Below are positions 1 through 9,769 of a stretch of 64,000 nt of DNA, one piece after another; the stretch's first letter is position 1; the number at the start of each line of letters is the position of its first letter. A program made the translations under genes and the position numbers. The DNA is from Collimonas antrihumi. Its GTDB lineage: Bacteria > Pseudomonadota > Gammaproteobacteria > Burkholderiales > Burkholderiaceae_D. The notes beneath the pieces were generated by a model. The model was not told the DNA's origin and did not search any database. It worked only from the letters and a program-made list of their open reading frames with translations. The stretch spans positions 1 through 64,000 of the forward strand of contig NZ_JAGQED010000009.1 of the NCBI RefSeq assembly GCF_018304965.1, in the 5' to 3' direction.

Positions 1-128
1 GAGAATCGAACCACGCGCCATCAAGCGAAGACCAAAATCTTACCCTCTACTGACCGAAACTCGGCCTGTAGCAAGAGCGACGGTGCAAAAATACGGTCAT
101 CCGAAAAAGGTTAAGTAAGTGCCATTCA

Positions 129-145
129 ACTCTGACCCCATTTAA
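129..145. repeat. REP-like half site
   Basis: The 17-mer ACTCTGACCCCATTTAA is nearly the same as the right arm of the palindrome at 9909-9972 (ACTCTGACCCCACTTAA). Here only one arm is seen, just upstream of the first gene; a partner arm is not visible in the 128 bases to its left. It is probably a decayed member of a dispersed palindromic repeat family. Bases 1-128 hold no gene that I can support. Confidence 0.5.
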
Positions 146-166
146 CTATTTTCGTTGAAATTGGAT

Positions 167-1579
167 ATGAAAAAGACTGAATTTCTGGATGCTTGCAGTG
201 GTGCTATTGGCGCTGCACATGTTCTTACTGATGAAGCCGACAAGGCTGCGTATCTGACCGATCAGCGTCAACGCTACACCGGCACTGCGCTGGCCGTGGT
301 TAAACCCGCCGACACCACCGAAGTAGCCGCCATCGTTAAGCTCTGCACACAATTCCAAATTCCCATCGTCCCCCAAGGCGGCAACACTGGCCTGGTGCTT
401 GGCAGCGTCCCAGACCAAAGCGGACAAGCAATCGTACTATCGCTCAAACGCCTAAACAAGATTCGCGCCGTCGACCCGCTCAACCACACCATCACCGTCG
501 AAGCCGGCTGCATCCTGCAACACATCCAGGAAGCCGCCGCCGCCGCACAATGCCTCCTCCCCCTATCGCTCGCAGCTGAAGGCAGCTGCACCATCGGCGG
601 CAACCTCTCAACCAACGCCGGCGGCACCGCCGTACTCCGCTACGGCAACACCCGTGAACTCTGCCTCGGCCTGGAAGTAGTCACCGCCCAAGGCGAAATC
701 CTGCACGGCCTGCGCGGACTCCGCAAAGACAACACCGGTTACGACCTGCGCGACCTGTTCATCGGCGCCGAAGGCACGCTAGGCATCATCACTGCAGCCG
801 TGCTAAAGATATTCCCGCAACCAAAAGGTCAATTGACCGCGCTGGCGGCAATCCAGACCCCGGCCGATGCCCTGCGCCTGCTAAGCCTCGTACAAGAGCG
901 CTGCGGCGCCACCCTGACCGGCTTTGAACTGATGTCCGACCTGTGCCTGCAACTGGTCGCCAAACATTTCCCGCAATTGCAATTCCCATTCGCCGAGCAC
1001 CACCCCCACTACGTATTGATGGAACTATCCGACAGCGAATCCGCAGCCCACGCCAACACCTTGCTGGAAGCCGTAATCGGCGCCGCGCTGGAACAGGACA
1101 TTTGCCAGGATGCCGTGCTCGCCAGCTCAACCGCCCAGTCACGCGCCCTATGGCAACTGCGCGAAAGCATATCCGAGGCACAAGCCAAGGAAGGCAAAAA
1201 TATCAAGCACGACATCTCACTGCCGATTTCCCGCATCGCCGAGTTCATCACCGTCACCGACGCCCTGCTGCAAGAGCATTTCCCCGGTTGCCGCAACGTC
1301 ACCTTCGGCCATCTGGGAGACGGCAATCTGCACTACAACGTATCGCCACCCGTCGCCACTTCCGCCGACCAATTCATAGAACGGCAAGCCGACATCAACC
1401 GCCTGGTGCATGACAGCGTCGACCGCATGAACGGCTCGATCTCGGCCGAACATGGGCTAGGCGCCCTCAAGCGCGATGAAATCCTGCGCTATAAATCTCC
1501 GGTGGAGATTGCGTTGATGAAAACCATCAAACAGGCACTCGATCCGTTGAACCTGATGAATCCAGGCAAGGTAATCTGA
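167..1579 (+). CDS. FAD-linked D-2-hydroxyacid dehydrogenase (GlcD/D2HGDH-like)
   Basis: This is a flavoprotein of the FAD-binding type 4 family that oxidises D-2-hydroxyacids such as D-lactate, glycolate or D-2-hydroxyglutarate, passing electrons to a quinone or electron-transfer flavoprotein. The N-terminal half holds the FAD-binding fold with PQGGNTGLVLGSVP near residue 75; the C-terminal FAD-oxidase domain ends with the typical SAEHGLGALKRDE stretch close to the C terminus. About 470 residues is normal for the family. No 4Fe-4S motif is present, so it is a stand-alone GlcD-like subunit. An in-frame TTG at 155 is possible, but ATG 167 is the simplest start; neither has a clear Shine-Dalgarno site. 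Substrate cannot be told from sequence. Confidence 0.85.
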   Translation: MKKTEFLDACSGAIGAAHVLTDEADKAAYLTDQRQRYTGTALAVVKPADTTEVAAIVKLCTQFQIPIVPQGGNTGLVLGSVPDQSGQAIVLSLKRLNKIRAVDPLNHTITVEAGCILQHIQEAAAAAQCLLPLSLAAEGSCTIGGNLSTNAGGTAVLRYGNTRELCLGLEVVTAQGEILHGLRGLRKDNTGYDLRDLFIGAEGTLGIITAAVLKIFPQPKGQLTALAAIQTPADALRLLSLVQERCGATLTGFELMSDLCLQLVAKHFPQLQFPFAEHHPHYVLMELSDSESAAHANTLLEAVIGAALEQDICQDAVLASSTAQSRALWQLRESISEAQAKEGKNIKHDISLPISRIAEFITVTDALLQEHFPGCRNVTFGHLGDGNLHYNVSPPVATSADQFIERQADINRLVHDSVDRMNGSISAEHGLGALKRDEILRYKSPVEIALMKTIKQALDPLNLMNPGKVI

Positions 1580-1718
1580 CGCGCCGAACAGCACCAGGTC
1601 TGTCGACATTGCCACTTTACAATCTGTTACACCACCCTTGTATGCGCAGACCGCTAACCAAGCGTTAATTACCGGTATAAACGCAGCGGTGTAAGCCGAA
1701 AATTGCATAAGGTGGAAC

Positions 1719-3248
1719 ATGTCGACTATAAGAAAACCCGGTTTGCTATCGATCGCCTCGCTGCTGGGCTGCCTGGCAATGACCAATGCCAATGCGCAAA
1801 GTGCCCAGCCACCTCTGAACGACTCGGAAAAAGCGCTGCATGTCCTGAACCGGCTAGCCTACGGCCCACGTCCCGGCGATGTCGATGCAGTCAGGCGCAT
1901 CGGCATCAAGCGCTATATCGAGCAGCAATTGAATCCCGACAGCGTGCCGATGCCAGCCGACCTGACGGATAAACTATCAGCCTTATCGACTTATCAACTG
2001 ACACCGCCTCAGCTTTACCAGCAGTACGGCCCGCCCTCCTTCCCTCCCAATACCGCCACTCCCGAAGAAAAGAACATGGCGCGCCAGCGCGCCAACAAGG
2101 AAATCACGCCTCAGGTGCATTTCGCCCGGTTATGGCAAGCCACCGAAAGCCCGCGTCAATTACAGGAAGTGATGACCGAGTTCTGGTTCAATCATTTCAA
2201 TGTCTTCGAGGGTAAGGAGTGGGTGCGCTACTGGGATGGCGAATATGAAAAAGACGTATTGCGCCCCAACGCGCTCGGCAATTTCCGCCAGTTGCTGGGC
2301 GCGGTTGCCCATCATCCGGCGATGTTGTACTACCTTGATAATTGGCTGAGCAGTGGCGTCAATACGCCGGAAGCCAAAGGCCGCTTTAAAGGACTCAACG
2401 AAAATTACGGCCGTGAATTGCTAGAGCTGCACACCATGGGTGTCGACAGCGGCTACACTCAGGCCGATGTGATTTCCCTGGCGCGCATCCTGACCGGCTG
2501 GACCATCGATGAAAAGGGCATGAAAGACGGCCATCCGGGATTCGTCTTCAACCCGCGCCGCCATGATTTCGGCGATAAGGTATTCCTCGGCCAGACCATC
2601 AAAGGCAGCGGCTATCAGGAAGGCGAGCAGGCGCTCGATATCCTCGCGCGTCATCCCGCCACCGCGCACTTCGTTGCCGCCAAACTGGTCCGGTATTTCG
2701 TTTCCGACCAACCTGAACCGGTGTTGACCGAGAAACTGGCGCGCCGCTTCCTGAGCAGCAACGGCGACATCAAGGCGGTACTCCATACCTTGTTCGACAG
2801 CCCGGAATTCTGGGCCCGCAGCAATTACCAGACCCAGTTCAAGACGCCGTATCAATACGTGGTGTCGTCGCTACGTGCAACCGCGACGCCGGTACTCAAT
2901 GTCAAACCGATTGACGGCGTGCTGAATCAACTCGGCCAGCCGCTATATGGCTGGCTGACCCCGGAAGGTTATAAATTCTCAGAAGAAGCCTGGCTCAATC
3001 CGGATGCCCTGCTACGCCGCATCAATTTCGTCAACAGCCTGAGCAACGGCAAATCGCCGATAGCCCGCGGCGAAATGCCGGCTCCGGCTGGCACCATGCC
3101 GAACGCCGTCGGCCCTGCCGACCCACAGCAACTGATACAAACCCTGACCCCGACGCTGGCGCCGTACAGCCTCAGCACCATCGGCGCCGCACCGGCCAAC
3201 CTGCAGGTCGGCCTGATACTCGGCAGCCCGGATTTCATGAAAAGATAG
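1719..3248 (+). CDS. DUF1800 domain protein, exported
   Basis: A 509-residue protein with an N-terminal signal peptide (hydrophobic core around residues 10-22, cleavage probably after NANA) followed by a DUF1800 domain. Family-typical stretches are LNRLAYGPRPGDV near residue 44, MTEFWFNHFNVF near 150 and ENYGRELLELHTMG near 228. DUF1800 proteins have no firmly assigned biochemical role. The next gene, 17 bases downstream on the same strand, encodes a DUF1501 protein, and these two families are regularly found as neighbours, so they probably act together in the periplasm or at the membrane. Confidence 0.85.
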   Translation: MSTIRKPGLLSIASLLGCLAMTNANAQSAQPPLNDSEKALHVLNRLAYGPRPGDVDAVRRIGIKRYIEQQLNPDSVPMPADLTDKLSALSTYQLTPPQLYQQYGPPSFPPNTATPEEKNMARQRANKEITPQVHFARLWQATESPRQLQEVMTEFWFNHFNVFEGKEWVRYWDGEYEKDVLRPNALGNFRQLLGAVAHHPAMLYYLDNWLSSGVNTPEAKGRFKGLNENYGRELLELHTMGVDSGYTQADVISLARILTGWTIDEKGMKDGHPGFVFNPRRHDFGDKVFLGQTIKGSGYQEGEQALDILARHPATAHFVAAKLVRYFVSDQPEPVLTEKLARRFLSSNGDIKAVLHTLFDSPEFWARSNYQTQFKTPYQYVVSSLRATATPVLNVKPIDGVLNQLGQPLYGWLTPEGYKFSEEAWLNPDALLRRINFVNSLSNGKSPIARGEMPAPAGTMPNAVGPADPQQLIQTLTPTLAPYSLSTIGAAPANLQVGLILGSPDFMKR

Positions 3249-3265
3249 CCCATTGGAGCCCTGTT

Positions 3266-4606
3266 ATGAACCGTCGTGATTTCATCCGCCATCTCGGCTT
3301 GAGCACCAGTGGCGCGATCCTGATTCCAGTCGGCTTGTCCGGTTGCGTGGTGGCGCCTGCCGCCAAACCGCAGGCAAAGGCCAAAGCTCCTCCGGTCGCC
3401 GCTGCCGTCGTCAGCGATAGTCCGCTGTCGTATGGCAGTCCGTTGCAGCGCGCCCATGCCGCCGGCGACGGCACGCCGCGCATGATCGTGGTGTTCCTGC
3501 GTGGCGCGGTGGATGGTTTGAACGTAGTGGTGCCACATGGCGATCACAATTACTACAAGGCGCGGCCGGGAATTGCAGTATCTCGTCCGGGAACGCAAAA
3601 CGGCGCGATCGACCTGACCGGCTATTTCGGCCTGCATCCGGCCCTGCAAGCGCTGCAGCCATATTGGGATGGCGGCCAGCTGGCCTTCATTCACGCCTCG
3701 GGATCACCCGATATGTCGCGTTCGCATTTCGAAGCGCAGGATTACATGGAAACCGGCACTCCGGGCCGGCACAATACACGTGATGGCTGGATGAATCGGA
3801 TGCTCGGCGTCATGCCACCGTCATCTTCGCCGATGCAAGCCCTGACGTTGGGCGAATCGGTGCCGCGCATCCTGACCGGCAAAGCAGTGGTCGCCAACAT
3901 GCCGACCGGCCGCGATGCAACCCGGCCGATCCTGATCGACCGCCCCGAAGTCAACCAGGCTTATGCCGCGCTCTATGCGCAAGATGCAGTCCTTGGCAAA
4001 ACCTATCGCGACGGCGTTTCGGCGCGCAAGGAATTGATGGCAGACGCCAGCAGCACGGAACAAAAGGCGGCCAACAACGGTGCGCCACTGCCAAATGGCT
4101 TGTCGATCGACACTTCCCGCCTGGGCCGTTTAATGCGCAGCAATCCGGACATCCGGCTCGGCTTTATCGCCGTCGGCGGCTGGGATACCCATGCCAACCA
4201 GGGTAACGGCAACGGCCAGCTAGCCAACCGGCTGCGACCGCTGGCCGACGGCCTGACTACACTGGCACGCGAACTCGGGCCGGCTTTTAACGATACGGTG
4301 ATTGTGGTCATGTCGGAATTCGGCCGCACCTTCCGCGAAAACGGCAACGGCGGCACCGATCACGGCCACGGCAACGCCATGTGGCTGTTAGGCGGCAATG
4401 TTCGCGGCCGTAGCATCTACGGTCAATGGCCAGGCATCGACGACAAATCCCTCAACGAAGGCCGCGACCTGGCTGTCACCACCGATTTCCGCGCAGTGCT
4501 GGCGACGCTGGCGGAAAAACATATGCGCATCGGCGACCCGGCCATGCAAAAACTGTTTCCGCAATATGCCGCGGGCAATGCCCATGCATTGAATTTTCTG
4601 GTGTAA
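3266..4606 (+). CDS. DUF1501 domain protein, Tat-exported lipoprotein candidate
   Basis: A 446-residue protein beginning with a twin-arginine signal (RRDFIRHLG, residues 3-11) and a lipobox-like LSGC with Cys at 27, so it is probably exported folded through Tat and lipidated. The rest matches DUF1501, a family related to the alkaline-phosphatase/sulfatase superfold. Characteristic pieces are FLRGAVDGLN, SHFEAQDYMETG, GGWDTHANQG and MSEFGRTFREN with GTDHGHGNAMW near residue 372, where the Asp/His cluster could bind metal. It follows the DUF1800 gene with a 17-base gap and a GGAG site upstream of the ATG, so the two are cotranscribed. Tat export would fit cofactor or metal insertion in the cytoplasm. 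Confidence 0.85.
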   Translation: MNRRDFIRHLGLSTSGAILIPVGLSGCVVAPAAKPQAKAKAPPVAAAVVSDSPLSYGSPLQRAHAAGDGTPRMIVVFLRGAVDGLNVVVPHGDHNYYKARPGIAVSRPGTQNGAIDLTGYFGLHPALQALQPYWDGGQLAFIHASGSPDMSRSHFEAQDYMETGTPGRHNTRDGWMNRMLGVMPPSSSPMQALTLGESVPRILTGKAVVANMPTGRDATRPILIDRPEVNQAYAALYAQDAVLGKTYRDGVSARKELMADASSTEQKAANNGAPLPNGLSIDTSRLGRLMRSNPDIRLGFIAVGGWDTHANQGNGNGQLANRLRPLADGLTTLARELGPAFNDTVIVVMSEFGRTFRENGNGGTDHGHGNAMWLLGGNVRGRSIYGQWPGIDDKSLNEGRDLAVTTDFRAVLATLAEKHMRIGDPAMQKLFPQYAAGNAHALNFLV

Positions 4607-4618
4607 AAAGCAGGGGGA

Positions 4619-5413
4619 TTAGCGCACCAGCGCCTTGATCTCCGCTAGCTGGCGCCGTGAAATCGGCAGGCGATGATCGATGTCGCGCAAGATGACTTGC
4701 CAGATTTCCTGTGGCCTCTCGCCCTCGCTGTCGCTATCCGTGATGTGCATGACGCGTTCGACGCCACTGATGGCGTTACGCGCCACCAGCGCATTGCGAT
4801 GCACGCGCACAAAGTGCACAGCCAGCTCTTCTTCGATCGACACCAGCGAATCTTCGATCAGGTATTCCTTGTTCTTGGTACGTAGCGTGACGTATTTCAA
4901 TTCGGCTTTCAGATACAGCACTTCCGCCATCGGCACTAGCGACATGCGGCCGCGCTCCTGCACGGAAAAATGCTGGCGCGGCAAACCTGCGACGGCCGCC
5001 GGTGCAGCCATCGCCGCCGCTTGCGCCTGTTGCCGCACGCGGCTCGCGCGCGTGATGGTTTGCGCCAATCGCGTTGCGCGCACCGGCTTGACCAGGTAGT
5101 CGAAAGCCTGCACATCGAATGCGCTCAAGGCGTAATCGTCATAGGCAGTCACGAAAATAATCAGCGGCGGCTCGGTGCTGCCGGCATTGCGGATCAGTTG
5201 CTCGGCCAGTTGCAATCCGCTCATGCCGGGCATTTGCACATCCAGCAAAATCAAGTCCGGCGCGGTAGCCCGTATGCCTTCCAGCGCGGTCTCCGCATGG
5301 CCGGCTTCGCCCACCAGGTAATGCGGACAGTCAGCCACGATGTCGGATAGCAGCGTGCTCAACCTGGCACGTGCAGGCGCTTCATCATCGACGATAAATA
5401 TGCGAGGGATCAT
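4619..5413 (-). CDS. LytTR response regulator (AlgR/LytR-like)
   Basis: A 264-residue response regulator: an N-terminal receiver domain with acidic pocket Asp9/Asp10, phosphoacceptor Asp58 in LILLDVQMPGM and the switch Thr/Lys of VTAYDDYA and YLVKPV, then an Ala-rich linker, then a LytTR DNA-binding domain (about residues 155-264, with FVRVHRNALVARNAI). LytTR regulators bind pairs of short direct repeats in promoters. It lies 54 bases downstream of its kinase gene in the same orientation. The position beside argH matches the algZ-algR locus of Pseudomonas, so AlgR is the nearest functional analogue, though the target genes cannot be read here. Confidence 0.9.
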   Translation of the reverse strand: MIPRIFIVDDEAPARARLSTLLSDIVADCPHYLVGEAGHAETALEGIRATAPDLILLDVQMPGMSGLQLAEQLIRNAGSTEPPLIIFVTAYDDYALSAFDVQAFDYLVKPVRATRLAQTITRASRVRQQAQAAAMAAPAAVAGLPRQHFSVQERGRMSLVPMAEVLYLKAELKYVTLRTKNKEYLIEDSLVSIEEELAVHFVRVHRNALVARNAISGVERVMHITDSDSEGERPQEIWQVILRDIDHRLPISRRQLAEIKALVR

Positions 5414-5467
5414 GGAAATAGAAAGGTATCGGCGTTATTGATTTATGTTGGTCTTTTGTTGATTTTT

Positions 5468-6586
5468 TTATCTGCTGCCTTGCGGCTTGGCCAGGGCCGC
5501 TTTGACATACGGAAAACTGGCGCGCACCTCAAACTGCCCGAGCTTGGTGGTGGTAGTCAATTGCGCTTCGACATCGTACAGCAACGACAACCGCTCGCGA
5601 ATATTCTCCAGCGCCATCTGATTCCCTTCAGGCAGTGCGGCGACACCTTTGCCGCTGTATGGATTGTAAGGATTGGTGATGATGATTTCAATCCGTTCCA
5701 GCGAATGACTTAACTGAATCCGGATCAAGGCCGGCTCGGTGCTCGGTTCAACGCCATAGTGAACGGCGTTTTCTATCAAAGGCTGCAACAGCAAGGTCGG
5801 AATCTGCGCCCGGAAAATCACTTCATCGCTGATGCCTGCACGCTCCCACTGCACTTTCAGGCGCTCGCCAAGACGTATTTTTTCTATCGACAGGTATTGC
5901 CGGCACAGGCGGATTTCCTTTTCCAACGTGGTCATGGCACGGCCATCGCGCATCAGGACCCGGATCAGATCCGCCAAATCTTCCAGCGCGGCCTCCGCCC
6001 GGCGCGGCTCGGTCCGGATCAGCGACAGCACCGCATTCAGGCTGTTGAACAGAAAGTGCGGCCGGATCCGTGCCTGCAACGCTTGCAACCTGGCTTCCAC
6101 CAGCACCGGGGAAAATGCTTTGGCGCGCAACTCGAAATAGTGTTGCAGCGCGCCGCCGAACAGCGCCGCCACAAATGCCGCAAGCGGCGCGCCGCCGGTT
6201 GCGCTCAGATGAGAAAAGCCGCTGAAAAACCAGTCGAAGCCAGACAACAGTTTGATTACCGCAATCGTCACCAGCGCCGGCACGAGCCAGCATGACAAAC
6301 GCTGAAGAAATAAAGAAAAGCGCAAAGGAAAGCGATCGGCAAACCGATGCAAACCGCACAATATCGACAATGACAGAAAACAGGCGGGCTCGATCAACAT
6401 GGCCGACTCGACAAAGCTGTTGAGCGCGGCCATCACGCTATCGCTGTGCAGCAGCAACGCCGCCATGACGGCCAAGTTGACCGCAATCAGCACGCGAAAT
6501 ACCACGCCCAGGTTGCAGCCATCGGGAATCACAACGGTATTCGGCCGTTGCGTTTGCGCGTTGTCTGCGATCTGGTCGTTGGGCAT
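5468..6586 (-). CDS. LytS/AlgZ-type sensor histidine kinase
   Basis: A 372-residue membrane kinase of the His_kinase (PF06580) type. About four hydrophobic segments lie in the first 150 residues (roughly 28-48, 62-80, 98-116 and 130-148). The phosphoacceptor is His177 in RPHFLFNSLN, and the ATPase domain shows LLLQPLIENAVHYG (N box) near 268. There is no separate periplasmic sensor domain, so the signal is probably sensed in or at the membrane, as for AlgZ/FimS. It is upstream of and cotranscribed with the LytTR regulator and divergent from argH. No good Shine-Dalgarno sequence precedes ATG 6586. Confidence 0.88.
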   Translation of the reverse strand: MPNDQIADNAQTQRPNTVVIPDGCNLGVVFRVLIAVNLAVMAALLLHSDSVMAALNSFVESAMLIEPACFLSLSILCGLHRFADRFPLRFSLFLQRLSCWLVPALVTIAVIKLLSGFDWFFSGFSHLSATGGAPLAAFVAALFGGALQHYFELRAKAFSPVLVEARLQALQARIRPHFLFNSLNAVLSLIRTEPRRAEAALEDLADLIRVLMRDGRAMTTLEKEIRLCRQYLSIEKIRLGERLKVQWERAGISDEVIFRAQIPTLLLQPLIENAVHYGVEPSTEPALIRIQLSHSLERIEIIITNPYNPYSGKGVAALPEGNQMALENIRERLSLLYDVEAQLTTTTKLGQFEVRASFPYVKAALAKPQGSR

Positions 6587-6750
6587 GAAGGAAAATTAGT
6601 TATTGGAACAGCAATTAACAATTATTTAAGGTTTTCCCTGGGACTGGAAAATGCTTGCGACATGCTTCTGCGCGCCGAGATTCAACCATAAAAGCAGGTT
6701 TTCAGGAACGGTGATTTATAATCGCATAATTCATTGCTATCCCAACGCAC

Positions 6751-6784
6751 GATTCAATACCCGATTCAATACTTGGTTCAATAC
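6751..6784. repeat. 12-13 bp tandem repeat in argH leader
   Basis: GATTCAATAC occurs at 6751-6760 and 6763-6772, with a third copy GTTCAATAC at 6776-6784. The array ends six bases before the argH start codon, so it forms the 5' leader. Confidence 0.8.
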
Positions 6785-6790
6785 ATAATT

Positions 6791-8185
6791 ATGACAGCAC
6801 AACTCTCCAAAAAAGGCGAAGCCTGGTCGGCTCGTTTCTCCGAACCGGTCTCTGATCTGGTCAAACGCTACACTGCCTCGGTATTTTTCGACAAGCGCCT
6901 GGCCGCAGTCGATATCCAGGGTTCGCTGGCCCACGCCGAGATGCTTGCATATCAAAAAATCATCAGTGCCGACGACTATGCGGCCATCCAGAAAGGCATG
7001 AGCCAGATCCAGGGTGAAATCGCCGCCGGCAAATTCGAATGGCTGCTGGATCTGGAAGACGTCCACCTGAACATCGAAAAACGCCTGACCGAACTGGTCG
7101 GCGACGCCGGCAAACGCCTGCATACCGGCCGTTCGCGCAACGACCAGGTCGCCACCGACATCCGCCTCTACCTGCGCGGCGCCATCGACGACATCAGCGG
7201 CTTGTTGCGCGAACTGCGCCTGGCCCTGCTGGATCTGGCGGAACAGCACGCCGATACCATCCTGCCCGGCTTCACGCATATGCAGGTAGCGCAACCGATC
7301 ACTTTCGGCCATCACGTGTTGGCCTATGTGGAAATGTTCGGACGCGACGCCGAACGCATGCAGGATTGCCGCAAGCGCGTCAACCGCCTGCCGCTGGGCG
7401 CCGCCGCACTGGCCGGCACTACGTTCCCTATCGATCGCCAGCGCGTGGCAACCACCCTCGGCTTCGACGACGTCTGCCGCAATTCTCTGGATGCAGTCTC
7501 GGATCGCGATTTTGCGATTGAATTCTGCGCCGCCGCCGCGCTGGTGATGACCCACATCTCGCGCATGTCGGAAGAACTGGTGATCTGGATGAGCCCGCGC
7601 ATCGGCTTCATCGACATCGCCGACCGCTTCTGCACCGGTTCCTCGATCATGCCGCAAAAGAAAAATCCCGACGTGCCGGAACTGGCGCGCGGCAAGACCG
7701 GCCGCGTCAACGGCCATCTGATCGCCTTGCTGACCCTGATGAAAGGCCAGCCGCTGGCCTACAACAAGGATAACCAGGAAGACAAGGAACCGTTGTTCGA
7801 CACCGTCGATACACTGACCGACACGCTGCGCATCTTCGCCGACATGGCGCGCGGTATCAGCGTCAAGCCGGAAGCAATGCGCGCCGCAGCCCTGCAAGGC
7901 TACGCCACTGCCACCGACCTGGCCGACTACCTGGTCAAGAAAGGCCTGCCGTTCCGCGATGCCCACGAAGCCGTGGCACGCGCCGTGCGCAGCTGCGTCG
8001 ACCAGGCTTGCGACCTGAGCGATTTGTCGCTGGATCAATTGCGCGCATTCTCGCCGTTGATCGAGGATGATATTTTCGAGGTGCTCACACTGGAAGGCTC
8101 GGTGGCGGCACGCGACCATATCGGCGGCACCGCGCCGCGCCAGGTGCGCCTGGCGATCCAGCATCTGCGTGAGCAGCTGGGCTGA
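6791..8185 (+). CDS. argH: Argininosuccinate lyase
   Basis: Splits argininosuccinate into arginine and fumarate, the last step of arginine synthesis, in the cytosol. The 464-residue length is normal. Family signatures are seen: the substrate-binding [13 protein letters not shown] stretch and the superfamily signature [12 protein letters not shown], which holds the catalytic-loop Ser. The ATG at 6791 gives the usual N terminus ([16 protein letters not shown]); upstream in-frame codons would translate the tandem repeat in the leader and are rejected. The gene is transcribed away from the AlgZ-like kinase. A 13-bp hairpin follows its stop. Confidence 0.97.
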   Translation: MTAQLSKKGEAWSARFSEPVSDLVKRYTASVFFDKRLAAVDIQGSLAHAEMLAYQKIISADDYAAIQKGMSQIQGEIAAGKFEWLLDLEDVHLNIEKRLTELVGDAGKRLHTGRSRNDQVATDIRLYLRGAIDDISGLLRELRLALLDLAEQHADTILPGFTHMQVAQPITFGHHVLAYVEMFGRDAERMQDCRKRVNRLPLGAAALAGTTFPIDRQRVATTLGFDDVCRNSLDAVSDRDFAIEFCAAAALVMTHISRMSEELVIWMSPRIGFIDIADRFCTGSSIMPQKKNPDVPELARGKTGRVNGHLIALLTLMKGQPLAYNKDNQEDKEPLFDTVDTLTDTLRIFADMARGISVKPEAMRAAALQGYATATDLADYLVKKGLPFRDAHEAVARAVRSCVDQACDLSDLSLDQLRAFSPLIEDDIFEVLTLEGSVAARDHIGGTAPRQVRLAIQHLREQLG

Positions 8186-8600
8186 GTCAATCTCCGACTC
8201 AAACGCTGATTTAATCTTCAAGATGATGGAAAGCACAATGCTTTCCATCATGCCAATTTGGCATAAGGTACCCGGCAGAAATTCTCAACGCCGAGTATAA
8301 TTGCCCAAAAACACGCAATATCTCTCCATAACCGACCAAAAGTCGTCACCCCTCCGCGTAAAACATCCGCTTTACCTGGCTCGTGAGTAATATGTGTGCC
8401 AGGAATTTCTGACCGAATATCCCTTATACTTTGTTCACTTTTGGTGCGTCCACCCAGCACGCGCCGAAATAAAAACGCTAGCTGCTAGCTGATCTCTTAC
8501 TTCATAATGCTTTTCGGCTGTAGCTGATCTTTATCCGCTGCCGCCTGGAGACATGTTGTAAGTCGTCGCTCAAAAAAAACGGTACCTGGAGGATTTATAA
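8186..8600. other. 415-base intergenic region and leader of livK-like gene
   Basis: No gene was found. The left part holds the hairpin at 8223-8251 and a smaller GCCAA/TTGGC palindrome at 8252-8262. A TATAAT is present at 8296-8301 but lacks a convincing -35. TAGCTGATCT appears twice (around 8486 and 8522). A strong GGAGG at the right end serves the gene at 8601. Its length leaves room for more than one promoter or a regulatory leader. Confidence 0.6.
8223..8251 (+). terminator. Hairpin after argH, terminator-like
   Basis: A perfect 13-bp stem (ATGATGGAAAGCA pairing with its complement across a CAA loop) sits 37 bases after the argH stop. It lacks a run of T, so it may end transcription with Rho help or simply stabilise the 3' end. 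Confidence 0.45.
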
Positions 8601-9764
8601 ATGCGAGTCAAAACACTCTTGAAAACACTTCCTTTGCTGATGCTTGCCGCCGGCCTCGGCTTGGCAAGCTCCGCGCATGCAGCTGACGTCAAGCTCGGCC
8701 TGGCCGCGGCACTGACCGGACCAGCCGCCAAATACGGCGTCGCCATCAAGAACGGCTTTTCGCTGGCCGCCGACGAAGTCAACGCTGCCGGCGGCGTTAG
8801 CGGTAACAAGCTGCAACTGATCATCGAAGATGAGCAAGGCAAAAAAGAAGAAGCAATCAACGTCTTCAAGAAACTGATCTTCAAGGACAAGGTCTTGCTG
8901 GTATTCGGCCCTACCCTGTCCAACTCGGCATTCGCTGCCGACCCGATCGCCAATGCCGCCAAAGTAGTGGCATTCGGCACCAGCAATACTGCTGACGGCA
9001 TCACTGCCATGGGCCCGTTCACCTTCCGCAACTCCGTCATGGAAGCCGACGTTCTGCCGGTCACCACGCGCGCTGCGGTCAAGCATTTCGGCATCAAGAA
9101 AGTTGCCATCATCTACGGTAACGACGACGCCTTCACCAAGAGCGGCTACGACGTTTTCAAGGGAACCCTGGCGGATCAGAAGATTCCAGTCACCACCACT
9201 GAAGCCTATGCCAAGGGCGACGTCGATTTCAAGGCGCAGCTGACCAAGATCAAAGCGTCGAATCCGGATGCCATCGTTTGCTCCTGCCTGACGGAAGAAG
9301 CGGCCAACATCATCCTGCAAACCCGCGCGCTGGGCATGAAGCAGCCGTTCATCGGCGGTAACGGGTTGAATTCGCCGAAACTGTTTGATATCGCCAAGGG
9401 CGCTGGCGACGACACCATCATGGGCAGCCCATGGTCGTCGGAAAACATGACGCCGGCCAACAAGGCATTCATGGCCGCCTACAAAGCCAAGTTCGGCAGC
9501 GATCCGGATCAGTTCGCTGCGCAAGCCTATGATGCTTTGCATGTGGTTGCCGCCGCTTTGAAGAACGTCAAGCTGAGTGGTGCGATTGACAAGGATCGGA
9601 TTGCTTTGCAACAGGCTTTGCCGGCAGTGACGATTGATGGCGCGACAGGTAAATTTGCGTTCCGTAAAGCGCCGGCAGTGGCTGGCAAGGAAGTCGGCTA
9701 TGACGCGCAACAGGACGCGATTGTGAATATTGCCAAGGGTGGCAAGTTCGTATTGCTGAAGTAA
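8601..9764 (+). CDS. Branched-chain amino acid type ABC transporter, periplasmic binding protein
   Basis: A 387-residue LivJ/LivK-type (peripla_BP_6) solute-binding protein with a signal peptide cleaved after SSAHA (about residue 27). The mature part starts ADVKLGLAAALTGPAAKYG, the usual opening of the family, and shows GPTLSNSAFAADPIA and FGIKKVAIIYGNDDAF. GGAGG lies eight bases before the ATG. It would capture Leu/Ile/Val or a related amide, urea or acid; the substrate cannot be set from sequence. The permease and ATPase genes follow after 242 bases that contain two REP-like palindromes, so this gene can be expressed in excess over them. Confidence 0.88.
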   Translation: MRVKTLLKTLPLLMLAAGLGLASSAHAADVKLGLAAALTGPAAKYGVAIKNGFSLAADEVNAAGGVSGNKLQLIIEDEQGKKEEAINVFKKLIFKDKVLLVFGPTLSNSAFAADPIANAAKVVAFGTSNTADGITAMGPFTFRNSVMEADVLPVTTRAAVKHFGIKKVAIIYGNDDAFTKSGYDVFKGTLADQKIPVTTTEAYAKGDVDFKAQLTKIKASNPDAIVCSCLTEEAANIILQTRALGMKQPFIGGNGLNSPKLFDIAKGAGDDTIMGSPWSSENMTPANKAFMAAYKAKFGSDPDQFAAQAYDALHVVAAALKNVKLSGAIDKDRIALQQALPAVTIDGATGKFAFRKAPAVAGKEVGYDAQQDAIVNIAKGGKFVLLK

Positions 9765-9769
9765 CAGAG

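Noticed and set aside
6737-8251. A 504-codon open frame on the minus strand across argH
   Set aside because: It is antisense to the complete argH gene, has no recognisable domain, and is His/Gln/Arg-rich as expected for the complement of high-GC codons.
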